From an uncultured Verrucomicrobia subdivision 3 bacterium (lineage in GTDB: Bacteria > Verrucomicrobiota > Verrucomicrobiia > Limisphaerales > DASXHY01): 64,000 nucleotides of DNA. Location: positions 128,222 through 192,221 of the forward strand of contig CALBZA010000083.1 of assembly GCA_937890005.1 (NCBI GenBank), written 5' to 3'. Positions 50,301-59,331 of the stretch are shown here, piece after piece. The translations under genes and the position numbers were made by a program. Below the pieces are notes generated by a model. That model was given only the letters and a program-made list of their open reading frames with translations, was not told the origin of the DNA and made no database searches. How positions within the stretch are numbered: position 1 is the stretch's first letter; each line of letters starts with the position of its first letter.

Positions 50301-50513
50301 CTACTGGTAATGTGGCGGTTTCTGGTTGTTGGCCTTGATGCGTTCGAGTTCCTGCGTTTCCAAGGCTTCCGACTGCCGCTGAACTTCCTTTTTTAGGCGC
50401 GTGATCAGCCTGCCCTGATCGATCACCACCTGATTCAGCTGGTCGAGCTGATATTCCAGGTGGGCGATGTGGGCTTCAAGCTTCTGGAACCGGTCCTGGA
50501 ATTCTTCATTCAT
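50301..50513 (-). CDS. slyX: SlyX-family coiled-coil protein
   Basis: The 70-residue protein is almost entirely a coiled coil: RFQKLEAHIAHLEYQLDQLN, QVVIDQGRLITRLKKEVQRQ, SEALETQELERIK, ending NNQKPPHYQ. The PPHY C-terminus and the length are standard for SlyX. The exact role of SlyX is unknown. The frame extends upstream to 50639 with a poorly conserved leader; the ATG at 50513 matches family length. Confidence 0.88.
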   Translation of the reverse strand: MNEEFQDRFQKLEAHIAHLEYQLDQLNQVVIDQGRLITRLKKEVQRQSEALETQELERIKANNQKPPHYQ

Positions 50514-50730
50514 ACAAGCGCCTGCCGGAGTGTTTGCGACGGCGTTCAGTAGAGAAAAACCCGGACCACTGGTCGATGAAAATCGAGCGTTGCGGATGAG
50601 TGAGATGCGGGAGGGGGAAAATACTTCCAGAGCATTCAAGAAATCTCGTAACCGCTGATGTAACGAGGCGGAACAGTCGTGAAAACGTCCGACTCCTTAC
50701 GCGTCAGCGGCTGTAGTTTTCTAAACCGCT

Positions 50731-51396
50731 CTATCGCAGGTCCATTTTCCATTCTCCATTTCGGTTTTGGAATCGGATCTCCGTGGAAGAGCTTTCTTCC
50801 AAAGTTGGAAGGAATTCAACTTTCAAGACAACAGTGCCGTCGTCCAAAATTTTTTTATCTGCCGCCCGCGCGTCTGGTATCGGCGCCTGATCAAAGAACT
50901 CCTCGTGATGCAGATAAAACTGATTTGAAAATGCAATCGAAGCTTCAGTGGGCGCCAGCAGCTGGAGGACGGCCTCCGGTTTACGATTGTGAATGGCCCA
51001 GAGGAATGATTGCAGCGTGTTTTCGGGTGTGGCCATGCCGACCCATTGGGCATCTTTCTTTCGAATATAATCAGGAGGAAGGGCGGAAGCGTTTGTGTCC
51101 AACTGATTCAGCTTTGCACGCAGAACTTCATTTTCGCGTTTAACAGGCTCGAGTGCAGTTCGTTGTTCCATCAACCGGCTGACTTCCGATCGGAGTCGCA
51201 ATAGCTCTGGCGGCACGGGAATTTGTTGCAGCGTCGCGGGTTGGGCGTCTCGTTCCGTTCTGGCCGATTCGACCTTTGACAACAATTCCTTCTGTTCGGC
51301 CTGGAGCTCGTTTACCTGTCGCTGGCGCGTTGCCGTTGTGGCGAGGAGAACGCAAGTGACAAGGCCAGCGATTGAGGCAAGCACGCGGATGTTCAT
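50731..51396 (-). CDS. Membrane-anchored coiled-coil protein of the ECF sigma operon
   Basis: The 221-residue protein begins with a single membrane anchor (MNIRVLASIAGLVTCVLLAT), followed by a coiled coil (QRQVNELQAEQKELLSKVES, LRLRSEVSRLMEQRTALEPV, KRENEVLRAKLNQLD) and a globular C-terminal domain starting WVGMATPENTLQSFLWAIHN. That last region, with PEAVLQLLAPTE and a strand pattern to the end (TEIRFQNRNGEWKMDL), resembles an NTF2-like fold; this is inferred. It overlaps the stop of the anti-sigma-like gene (ATGA), so it is the third gene of the sigma operon and may be its output or a modulator. Confidence 0.7.
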   Translation of the reverse strand: MNIRVLASIAGLVTCVLLATTATRQRQVNELQAEQKELLSKVESARTERDAQPATLQQIPVPPELLRLRSEVSRLMEQRTALEPVKRENEVLRAKLNQLDTNASALPPDYIRKKDAQWVGMATPENTLQSFLWAIHNRKPEAVLQLLAPTEASIAFSNQFYLHHEEFFDQAPIPDARAADKKILDDGTVVLKVEFLPTLEESSSTEIRFQNRNGEWKMDLR

Positions 51397-52316
51397 GGAT
51401 TGTTTTCCTGTGTAGCGGGGCGTTCCAGAAACCATTTGCCGTCGCGCAGTTTCAACCACTCCGGATGCTCCTTTGCGATCCGCATATGAACGCTGCCATC
51501 CACTAATCCAACATTCCCGTGGATCGGACAACGGGTGAGCATGCTGAAGGGTCCTTTTTTAATTGAACCGGGAATGTCGAGAAACCACTCGTAGGAACAG
51601 TTTTCCATGCTGAAGCTGCCGAAGTCGGGCGCAGGCTGCCGGCTGCGGTCACCGGGGCAAACAAGGATTCTCGTCGTGCTCAATTCGTTGCTCATGCAGA
51701 TCACATTCGGCGGAAGCTGACTCTCATTATCTTGAGCCCATATGAGTACCGCCAATGCCATCTGTTTCATATTGTTGACGCAGGCGATTTCCTGAGCGCG
51801 CTCCCGGGCGTTGGCGTCCGCTTCGATTTCCTCCGAAAATAATCCGGAACGCTTTTTAAGCGTTTGCTGTATTTCGCGATTCTCCAGCTGGAGTTTTTGT
51901 CTTTCAGCGATCTCCTGCTTCAGTCGCTCTGCTATTTCACGCAATTCAGCAATTTCCTTCGCGCGATCTGTCGCGAGTCCCGTTGGCGTTTCGACATTCA
52001 CAGGGCTCGTCGTAAGGTTGAGCTCGTTTGTCAGAGTTTGTCTCAAGGTGGCAATTTCATTCTCAAGGGATTGAATCTTCGATTGCTGCACGGAAAGTCC
52101 GATCACGCAGAACAAACAGATTCCGGAGGGAATCAGTACCGGCCAGAGATGTCGCAGCCAGCCTGACTGCACCTGTGAGATCTGAGTGTTCGAAGGGAAC
52201 CGCCTTTCATCGTCGCGCGCTTTCATGATCAACCTTTCCTTCAAATCTCCCGGCGGCACCGGCTGAGGTGCATTTCGCAGGAGCTTTTCAATGTCGTTCT
52301 CGGTGGGGTCATTCAT
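51393..52316 (-). CDS. Anti-sigma-like membrane protein with pseudopilin-type C-terminal domain
   Basis: The 307-residue protein is encoded directly after, and overlaps by 4 bases, the ECF sigma gene, as anti-sigma factors are. Residues 1-50 (NDIEKLLRNAPQPVPPGDLK and following) are the expected sigma-binding helix region; a transmembrane helix follows (WPVLIPSGICLFCVIGLSV), then a coiled coil to about residue 165. The C-terminal domain is unlike a usual anti-sigma sensor: CVNNMKQMALAVLIWAQDNE followed by QLPPN and the closing HGNVGLVDGSVHM match the H-x9-DG prepilin-like proteins common in Planctomycetota and Verrucomicrobiota. No classic zinc HxxxCxxC motif is seen, so the anti-sigma role rests on context. 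Confidence 0.7.
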   Translation of the reverse strand: MNDPTENDIEKLLRNAPQPVPPGDLKERLIMKARDDERRFPSNTQISQVQSGWLRHLWPVLIPSGICLFCVIGLSVQQSKIQSLENEIATLRQTLTNELNLTTSPVNVETPTGLATDRAKEIAELREIAERLKQEIAERQKLQLENREIQQTLKKRSGLFSEEIEADANARERAQEIACVNNMKQMALAVLIWAQDNESQLPPNVICMSNELSTTRILVCPGDRSRQPAPDFGSFSMENCSYEWFLDIPGSIKKGPFSMLTRCPIHGNVGLVDGSVHMRIAKEHPEWLKLRDGKWFLERPATQENNP

Positions 52317-52897
52317 ACCGTTTTCAATCGCGCGGACGGCGGCGGATGTCTTTGTTCCGCCATTTGCTTTTGCAGCTCCGCCAATGCCTGGCGCAGTCGG
52401 TATTTAACCGTGCTCGTGGCGACATCCATGGCATCGGCCGTTTCCTGCAAGGTGAGTTCCTGGTAGTAATGCAGGTGAATGGATTCACGCAAATCGGGTG
52501 GCAATCGATCGACACAGGCGAAAAGGTGATTGGCGAGGTCTGTCTCGGCTGTGCTTTGATCGGGCGGGGAACATGGGGAAACGCATTCCGCCCACCATTC
52601 GGAAGGACGCGATTCGGTCGGACGCTGAGCGCGCCTCCAGTCGATGTAAACATGGTAGGCAATGCCATGAATCCAGGAAGTGACCGATGACCGACCGACG
52701 AAGCTGGCCAGGGCGCGTTGGATGCGGCTGAAGGTCTGCTGGGTGAGATCGGCGGCGTCGGCATCGTGATAGGCGAGCCGTCGCAGAAATGCATAAACGC
52801 GTTCATAGAATAGCTCGATGAGCTGAATCGTGGCCGCCTCAGGATCTTTTCGGATCAGCGCGGTAAGTTGATTGGCGTCCAAATCCATTCGTTCCAT
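52313..52897 (-). CDS. ECF-type RNA polymerase sigma factor
   Basis: The 194-residue protein has region 2 (FYERVYAFLRRLAYHDADAA, DLTQQTFSRIQRALASF, SSVTSWIHGIAYHVYIDWRR) and region 4 with a helix-turn-helix (ELTLQETADAMDVATSTVKY RLRQAL). It would direct polymerase to its own regulon. ATGs at 52897 and 52888 are possible. The stop overlaps the start of the anti-sigma-like gene (ATGA), and a third membrane protein follows, so three genes form one operon read leftward. Confidence 0.88.
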   Translation of the reverse strand: MERMDLDANQLTALIRKDPEAATIQLIELFYERVYAFLRRLAYHDADAADLTQQTFSRIQRALASFVGRSSVTSWIHGIAYHVYIDWRRAQRPTESRPSEWWAECVSPCSPPDQSTAETDLANHLFACVDRLPPDLRESIHLHYYQELTLQETADAMDVATSTVKYRLRQALAELQKQMAEQRHPPPSARLKTV

Positions 52898-53106
52898 CTG
52901 TTTAGTCGAAGAAACCCGACTGCGTGGACAAAAATAATCTCAGGTATTTAATTGCGGGAATTTTGGACAGGAGCGACGGGGAGACGTTCCGTTTTTCTTT
53001 AACACTACGCTTCAGTGCGCTGGCGTCTTGAAATGTGGGCGGCGGACGTCCATTCTCTTGGACCGTTTCGCGGCGGCCGGTGCAGCCGTTGCGGGAGAAA
53101 GATCAA
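52898..53106. other. Divergent intergenic region (sigma operon / thrC)
   Basis: The 209 bp separate two oppositely transcribed units and should hold both promoters. TTCTTTAACACTACG at about 52995-53009 is AT-rich, but no defined hexamers or operators can be assigned. Confidence 0.35.
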
Positions 53107-54456
53107 ATGTCATACAACGCCTGGTTTCAGTGTATCAACGCAGAGTGCGGGCAGACCTACCCGCTCAATTCCGTTGTTTATCAATGCAAGCGCTGCAACT
53201 CGCTCCTCGAAGTGCAGCACGACCTCAACGCGTTGAAAACCCGCACCGCAGACCAGTGGAAGGACCTGTTCGTCCAGCGCAACAAGGGCAACGAATGGCC
53301 CTACGGCTCGGGAATCTGGGGCAAGAAGGAATGGGTCCTGCCACAGATCGCCAATGACAACATCGTCTCGCTCTATGAAGGCGGAACGAACCTGTTCTGG
53401 GCCGAACGCTTCGGAAAGATTCTCGGTCTGAACGATCTCTGGATCAAACTCTGCGGCAACACGCACAGCGGATCGTTCAAGGATCTCGGCATGACGGTGC
53501 TGGTTTCGCAGGTGAAGCAGATGATCTCGGAAGGCGCGCCCATCAAAGCCGTCGCTTGCGCTTCCACCGGGGACACCTCCGCGGCGCTCGCCACGTATTG
53601 CGCTGCGGCGGGAATTCAATCGATCGTCCTGCTGCCGCGTGGAAAGATTTCTCTCGCGCAGTTGATTCAGCCCGTCGCAAACGGATCGCTCGTGCTCTAT
53701 CTGGACACGGATTTCGACGGTTGCATGCAGCTGGTTCAGGAGATCACAAAGGACGAAACGCTTTATCTGGCGAACTCGATGAATTCGCTTCGCGTGGAAG
53801 GTCAGAAAACCGTCGGCATCGAGATCGTCCAGCAATTTGACTGGCAGGTGCCGGACGTCATGATCATTCCGGGCGGCAATCTCGGGAACGTTTCAGCGCT
53901 TGGCAAAGGCTTGCTGATGATGAAGGAGCTGGGCCTGATTTCGAAGCTGCCGCGAATCGTCGTCGCGCAGGCTGAGCGCGCGAATCCACTCTACCGTTCG
54001 TATCTGACGAACTTCGAAAAATTCGAACCGATCCAGGCGGAGAAAACTCTCGCCAGCGCCATTCAGATCGGAAACCCGGTCAGCATTCAGAAAGCGATCC
54101 GCACGTTGAAACAGTTCAACGGCATCGTCGAGCAGGCGAGCGAAGAGGAGCTGGCCGATGCGGCGGCGTTGGCCGATCGCACGGGCATGTTCACCTGTCC
54201 GCATACCGGCGTGGCCCTCGCCGTCATGATCAAGCTCCTCAAGGCTGGCAAGATCGACAAAGCGGAGAAAGTGGTCGTCATCTCCACAGCGCATGGACTG
54301 AAGTTCGTCGAGATGAAGGTGAAATATCACCAGAAGGAACTTGGATTCCCGTCCCGCTACGCCAATCAGCCAATCGAACTTCCTGCCCGACTGGACGCCG
54401 TCAAGGAAGCCCTGCAGAAGGCGCTCGCCGAAAAGAGCCGTTTCGAAGTCAGCTGA
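53107..54456 (+). CDS. thrC: Threonine synthase
   Basis: The 449-residue PLP enzyme converts O-phosphohomoserine to threonine. The N-terminus has a four-cysteine zinc ribbon (CINAEC at 9-14, CKRC at 27-30). Lys125 in GNTHSGSFKDLGMTVLV binds PLP, CASTGDTSAALATYCAAAGI is the substrate loop, and IIPGGNLGNVSALGKGL the phosphate-binding loop. FTCPHTGVALAVMIKLLKAG and VVISTAHGLKF complete the family blocks. GGGAGAAAG lies before the ATG at 53107, fixing the start. It stands alone without a riboswitch, in contrast to the paralogue at 34152. Confidence 0.93.
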   Translation: MSYNAWFQCINAECGQTYPLNSVVYQCKRCNSLLEVQHDLNALKTRTADQWKDLFVQRNKGNEWPYGSGIWGKKEWVLPQIANDNIVSLYEGGTNLFWAERFGKILGLNDLWIKLCGNTHSGSFKDLGMTVLVSQVKQMISEGAPIKAVACASTGDTSAALATYCAAAGIQSIVLLPRGKISLAQLIQPVANGSLVLYLDTDFDGCMQLVQEITKDETLYLANSMNSLRVEGQKTVGIEIVQQFDWQVPDVMIIPGGNLGNVSALGKGLLMMKELGLISKLPRIVVAQAERANPLYRSYLTNFEKFEPIQAEKTLASAIQIGNPVSIQKAIRTLKQFNGIVEQASEEELADAAALADRTGMFTCPHTGVALAVMIKLLKAGKIDKAEKVVVISTAHGLKFVEMKVKYHQKELGFPSRYANQPIELPARLDAVKEALQKALAEKSRFEVS

Positions 54457-54801
54457 CTGTCGCCTGGAGCGCGGCTGTGTCGCGGACCAGCCGCAGCGGG
54501 TTCAGCATCCGTGCGTTGACTCTTCTCTCACGCAGTTTGCGCTGGCGAAGACGATCGCTGTTGCGACTGGTGCTGAAACACACAGTCGCGGTTCGGAATT
54601 CAGGACGACGAATCTGAGCACCACAACTTCAGATGCGAACTGACAGTCACATTTCTGAAAACACGCCAGAACACGGATGGAAGCCGTGCTGCGTGGAATG
54701 AAGCAAGTCGCCGTGTTCTGGTAAATGTCAGAACCGATCGGAGTCTTCAATGAACAGGGATTCAAAAATAAAGCGGCTCGACTCCGACTTGCCCGAGCGA
54801 A
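54457..54801. repeat. Repeat-containing convergent intergenic region
   Basis: The 345 bp between thrC and the M16 gene hold no gene. GGAGCGCGGCTGTGTCGCGG at 54466 onward belongs to a dispersed repeat whose inverted counterpart lies at about 12783-12814. CCAGAACACGG (54669-54679) and CCGTGTTCTGG (54711-54721) form an 11-bp inverted repeat with a 31-nt spacer. Either could help terminate the two convergent genes; no U-tract terminator is obvious. Confidence 0.6.
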
Positions 54802-57348
54802 TTACGAACCGCATGGGGCACCGCCAATGATTGTGACCACCATTTTGTCTTCCTGAAGACAGGCGTTGGCGGCCCGTTTGATGTCATCGAGGGTCACAGC
54901 TTCGTAGAGGGCATCCTCCGCGTCTGCATGAGCGAAACCAAGTCCGTACAATTCATCGAGCGCGCTGCTCATCGCGAGATTGCCAATGTCCTGCCGGGAA
55001 ATTTTCTTCTGTCCGATCACCTTGGCTTTCGCGCGTTTGAGTTCAGCTTCGGTCAGTCCTGACTCACGGAGAAGAGCGGCTTCGCGCAAAAGCTCCTTTT
55101 CAACGAGAGCAGCCTTTTCCGGCATCGTGCCGACGTAAAAGGAAAAATAGCCGGGGATGATTCCGGGGAAGTGCTGCGCTCCAACGTAGTAGGCCAAGCC
55201 CAGTTCGTCGCGAATGCGAAGGAACAATCGTGAGCCAAGGTCGCTGCACGTCTCCTGAAGCAGCTCCAATGCATAGCGGTCGGCGCGGTGCAGCGTAGTG
55301 CCAGGGAAACCGATCACCACCACGGCCTGTTTTTTGTCACGGGTTTCGTTTACACGTCCCGGCCTGAATGGAACCGCTTCTGTACCGCGGAACGGTTCGG
55401 CAGACGGTTTCCAGCCGGCGAACGCTTTTTCCACGGCTGCTTTCAATTCGGCGGTTTTGACATCTCCGAAAACGGAGATCACGCAGTTATTGGGAACGGC
55501 AAACTTCCTGTGAAATTCCCGAAGATCCTCCGCCTTCAAGCGCTCAAGCGATTCCTCGGTTCCGAGTGGATCCAGTCCGTAGGCAGCAGTGCCATACATG
55601 GTGCGTCGCATCGCCATGCCGGCGCTCTTGAGCAGGTGATCTTTCTGCGCCTGAATATTTGCAATCTGAACCTCGCGTTCGCGTTCCAGGGCATCGGATG
55701 GAAACGTTGGATTCAGTAGAACGTCGGTAAAAAGATTCAGCCCGGTCGCGAAATCGTCACTCATCACTTCAGCATTTACGCCAAAGCTGTTGTTGCCGCC
55801 GTAGCTGTCCATGTTGCCGCCGATCGATTCGATCTCGCGCGCGATCTGTTCCGCGGAACGTGTGGCGGTTCCCTTCAACAACAGCTTGCTCATCATCTGC
55901 GTGATGCCGTTGTTCTGGTCCGTTTCGGCAAGAACACCGCCGAGGAAGACAGCGCGAAATTCGACAAACGGAAGCCGGTGATCCTCCTTCACCAGCAGGC
56001 GAAGGCCATTTGGAAGCTCAAATTTCTGAACCGCGTGATCGCTGTGTTCCACGGTTCCGATCGACGATTTTTGGGTCGAGCCGGACGGCAGCAAAGCGAA
56101 TACGGTTCGATTGGCCGGGGAAAGATATTGTCGCGCCACGCGCTGGAGATCGGCAGGCGTGATGCGTTTCACCGCTTCAAGGTAGCGATGGGAAAAATTG
56201 AGATCGTTCGCCGCGAGCCAGCTTCCACCGAGATCCTGCGCCTGGCCTTGCATGGTCTTTCGGGCCGAGAGTGTTCCGGCGACAAACTGTTTCACTGCTT
56301 TCGCGAGTTCCTCCGGCGCGACCGGTTGCGACTGCATCTTTTCCACTTCAGCCAGCATGGCGTCGCGCGCGGCTTCATAATTTTCCGCGTCCACCACGGC
56401 GCTCATTCCAAAGAGACCGGGATTCCCGGGGCTGTAAGTCCAGGCGTCTGCGTGATGCACCACGCCAAGCTTTTCACGAACCTGCTGGTAGAGGCGTGAG
56501 GAACGGCCGCTTCCAAGCAGCACAGCTAGAACGTCGAGAACAGGCACGTCGGGATGACGCAGTTCGGGAATGTGCCATGCGAAGTGAAAGTGTCCGAGTT
56601 CAATGGGCGCTTCCTCGATGATCTCACGCGGCGCGGTCTGACGCGGCTCCTCGGGCAGAACAACGGGCGGCAGCGGACGCGCCTTGTTCGAGGCGTAAGC
56701 GGTGCGGATTTGATCGATGACCTCGCCGGCCTTGATGTCGCCGACCACAATGAAGAAGACATTGTTCGGCGCGTACTTTTCTTCGTAATAGCTGTGGATG
56801 TCGTGCGGTTTTACTTCATTGAAGATGTCCGGGTAGCCGATGATCGTGAAGCGATACGGGCTTCGCGTGTAGGCAGTTTCGAAAAGCCGACGGCTGGAGC
56901 GGCGGCCGGGGTCGTCATAGCCCATGTCCATTTCACGGCGAATGACATCCATTTCCTTCGCGAGTTCCTCCGGGGGCAGGGCGGCGTTTTGCATGATGTC
57001 GCAAAGGATGTCGATCGCCGTGCGCGCGCCGGTGTTGGGAACATCGATGTGATACACCGTACGATCGAAGCTGGTGTAGGCGTTCATGTAACCGCCCGCT
57101 TCCTGAACCTCCTGATCGATGCGGCTGCCCGGGCGGGTGGTTGTTCCCTTGAAAAGCATGTGTTCGAGCACGTGCGACAGTCCGGCGCCGAGCCATTTGC
57201 CTTCATGAATGCTGCCGGCCATGCACCACGCCTGCACCGAAACCACCGGCGCGCTGTGATCTTCGCGAACAATGATCGTGAGACCATTGTCGAGTGTGGT
57301 GAGCTGCACGTCCGAAGGTATGGCCGGGAGTTCGTTCTGAGATTGCAT
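54802..57348 (-). CDS. Fused M16 zinc peptidase (active plus inactive half)
   Basis: The 848-residue protein joins two pitrilysin-type units. The N-terminal half carries the inverted zinc motif HVLEH (His59, Glu62, His63) in GLSHVLEHMLFKGT, with Glu139 in VIRREMDMGYDD as third ligand, 76 residues on as usual. The C-terminal half repeats the fold (ITQMMSKLLLKGTATRSAEQ) but has no HxxEH, so it is structural; a RxxxY-type substrate segment lies in its second domain (LGLAYYVGAQHF). Many bacteria encode the halves as separate genes. There is no clear signal peptide. The frame extends to a TTG at 57423; the ATG at 57348 is preferred. Confidence 0.92.
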   Translation of the reverse strand: MQSQNELPAIPSDVQLTTLDNGLTIIVREDHSAPVVSVQAWCMAGSIHEGKWLGAGLSHVLEHMLFKGTTTRPGSRIDQEVQEAGGYMNAYTSFDRTVYHIDVPNTGARTAIDILCDIMQNAALPPEELAKEMDVIRREMDMGYDDPGRRSSRRLFETAYTRSPYRFTIIGYPDIFNEVKPHDIHSYYEEKYAPNNVFFIVVGDIKAGEVIDQIRTAYASNKARPLPPVVLPEEPRQTAPREIIEEAPIELGHFHFAWHIPELRHPDVPVLDVLAVLLGSGRSSRLYQQVREKLGVVHHADAWTYSPGNPGLFGMSAVVDAENYEAARDAMLAEVEKMQSQPVAPEELAKAVKQFVAGTLSARKTMQGQAQDLGGSWLAANDLNFSHRYLEAVKRITPADLQRVARQYLSPANRTVFALLPSGSTQKSSIGTVEHSDHAVQKFELPNGLRLLVKEDHRLPFVEFRAVFLGGVLAETDQNNGITQMMSKLLLKGTATRSAEQIAREIESIGGNMDSYGGNNSFGVNAEVMSDDFATGLNLFTDVLLNPTFPSDALEREREVQIANIQAQKDHLLKSAGMAMRRTMYGTAAYGLDPLGTEESLERLKAEDLREFHRKFAVPNNCVISVFGDVKTAELKAAVEKAFAGWKPSAEPFRGTEAVPFRPGRVNETRDKKQAVVVIGFPGTTLHRADRYALELLQETCSDLGSRLFLRIRDELGLAYYVGAQHFPGIIPGYFSFYVGTMPEKAALVEKELLREAALLRESGLTEAELKRAKAKVIGQKKISRQDIGNLAMSSALDELYGLGFAHADAEDALYEAVTLDDIKRAANACLQEDKMVVTIIGGAPCGS

Positions 57349-57453
57349 CGTGTTCAACTGTCCGAGGAAGGTATTCGCAAACAGGCGTTGGGCAATGCAA
57401 TTTGACTGGGCTTGTTTCCTCAAATCGTCGTCTGGCCGCTGCTTCCTTCCAGT

Positions 57454-59226
57454 TCAAGGATGGGAAATGAGCCGGAAGAAAACAGATTCGTCGGTTCCAA
57501 CGGGAATGTTTACCGGACTGATGTTTCCACCCGGGTAATCGATCCAATTGGTTCCCAGACCGGAACCGAGGCTGTTGGTTTGCGATTGGAGCTTGAAGCT
57601 GCCGCTCCAGGAGAGTTCCAAGGCGCTGCTGGAGTTCGTGTAATTCAGTGTTGGCGCGGGAACGAATCCGATCACACTCACACTTCCGTCCACTTCGAGG
57701 TTGTTTGTCCAGATGACGCCGGCACCTTCAACGGCCATCGATGCTCCGTTCTGAAGCGGTTTGTTGAAGAGCGTGAATGTGTCACCGATCGTCAAAGGCG
57801 GACCGAAATTCTTCATTGTAACCGGGCCGACGCCCGCGTTGGTGAGTGTTCCGCTGACAACGACCTGATCGTTTGGAACAGGGAGAGATTTGTCCACTTC
57901 GATGGTGATGTTTCCCGCGATGCTCAAGTCATTGTTGATGGTGAAGATCCCGATGGAAGCGCCCGGTGCGAACATCGACTCCGGATGCAGGATGACTGGG
58001 CCGGAAAGGGTTCCGGTACCTCCGAGGACGCCGCCATAGACCACGGTTGCGCCAGCGGAATTGTCACTGTTGATGATCAATGCGCCGTTGCTCACGGTGT
58101 TCATCCCGGAATATGTGTTTGCTGCGAAGAGTGTCAGGGAGCCGGAGCCAATTTTTACAATGGAGCCGGAACCGGAAATTGCGTTCGTGAAGAGCTGATT
58201 GCTCGAATGGTTGAACGCGAGCACGCCATCATTCGTAACGGAACCGGTGCCAAGACTGGCATTTGCGCCGCCATCTCCTGCGAATAGAACTCCGCCTGAA
58301 ACATAGGTTCCTCCCGAGTAGGTGTTCGCGCCCGAAAGCGTGAGTGTCCCGTTGTTTACCTGCACAGTGCCGCTGCCGGAAATATTGCCCGCCAGTGTCT
58401 GTTCCGAAGTCGGAGCATTGGTTGCATCGAAGATGAATGATCCATCGATGATCCAGGATAAAGAGCTGACCGAGTGGATCCGCGGATGACTTCCCTTGAG
58501 AATCATGGTGCCTCCATCGATGATGATCGGTGAACTGATGCCGCCCAGTCCGAGTTGACCGGTCGGAACCCATGTCATCGTTCCCGGGCCACTGACGTTG
58601 ACTCTCATGGAAGGGCCAGCGGAATTGACGAGATAATTTTCGCAGATCCAGTTTCCGGTGCCGGCAAAGTGCATTGTCCAGGTTGCACCACCGCCTGCTT
58701 GCCAAATTACTTGTGGATTGATGATCGCGGCGTTCGTCGAATTGTTGACCCATTCATGAACCACTCCAGCCGGTCGCGCGGTGATCGACAGCCTGTGGCT
58801 TGCGTTGGTGCCTCCGATGGTCAACTGTCCCGCACCTTCTTCGATTGTAATATGCCAGATGGGCAGATTGGCAGAGGTGGGGGACGATTCAGTATCAATG
58901 CTCACCGGGCCGGTTTGATCTCCGCTGAGATAGAGGTTGATTCCCGATGTGCCGAATCCACTGGTCAAGACCGAGGTGTTGTAAACGAGATCCAGCGGGC
59001 CGGCTACGGTTCCGTCCCACATGGCGGTATCGCTTAACATGGGCGGGATGCCATTGTGCCAGTTCGTGCCCGCCCCGATTTCCCTTCCCGTTCCATCGCC
59101 GCCGGTCCAGATGTTGGTCGTTTGAGAGAACGAAGAGAACGTTGCACATCCCAACGACAGAACCGCGATGAAAGCTAGCAGGATGGGTTTCGCCGAGCTG
59201 AAGGTTCCAGTCGATGTTGTCCTCAT
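57454..59226 (-). CDS. Secreted autotransporter-associated beta-strand repeat protein
   Basis: The 590-residue protein begins with a signal peptide (SSAKPILLAFIAVLSLGCAT). At least two PATR repeats follow: LTLSGANTYSGGTYVSGGVL and LTLFAANTYSGMNTVSNGAL, each a beta-helix turn with G-x-NTYSG. The C-terminus (WSGSFKLQSQTNSLGSGLGT, then ESVFFRLISHP) is the short immunoglobulin-like end common in verrucomicrobial exported proteins; it lacks an autotransporter barrel and any VPDSG tail. The protein is probably a passive beta-helix surface or matrix component. The ATG at 59226 directly precedes the signal peptide. Confidence 0.85.
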   Translation of the reverse strand: MRTTSTGTFSSAKPILLAFIAVLSLGCATFSSFSQTTNIWTGGDGTGREIGAGTNWHNGIPPMLSDTAMWDGTVAGPLDLVYNTSVLTSGFGTSGINLYLSGDQTGPVSIDTESSPTSANLPIWHITIEEGAGQLTIGGTNASHRLSITARPAGVVHEWVNNSTNAAIINPQVIWQAGGGATWTMHFAGTGNWICENYLVNSAGPSMRVNVSGPGTMTWVPTGQLGLGGISSPIIIDGGTMILKGSHPRIHSVSSLSWIIDGSFIFDATNAPTSEQTLAGNISGSGTVQVNNGTLTLSGANTYSGGTYVSGGVLFAGDGGANASLGTGSVTNDGVLAFNHSSNQLFTNAISGSGSIVKIGSGSLTLFAANTYSGMNTVSNGALIINSDNSAGATVVYGGVLGGTGTLSGPVILHPESMFAPGASIGIFTINNDLSIAGNITIEVDKSLPVPNDQVVVSGTLTNAGVGPVTMKNFGPPLTIGDTFTLFNKPLQNGASMAVEGAGVIWTNNLEVDGSVSVIGFVPAPTLNYTNSSSALELSWSGSFKLQSQTNSLGSGLGTNWIDYPGGNISPVNIPVGTDESVFFRLISHP

Positions 59227-59331
59227 GAGGCTGACACTAGAACCCGCAGGAAAAAGGTCGAGCCCACCAGCATGGACAATGGTCCGAATTGGTTTCTGCA
59301 AACTGTGGCGTTTTGAAGGACTGCCCGCGCT

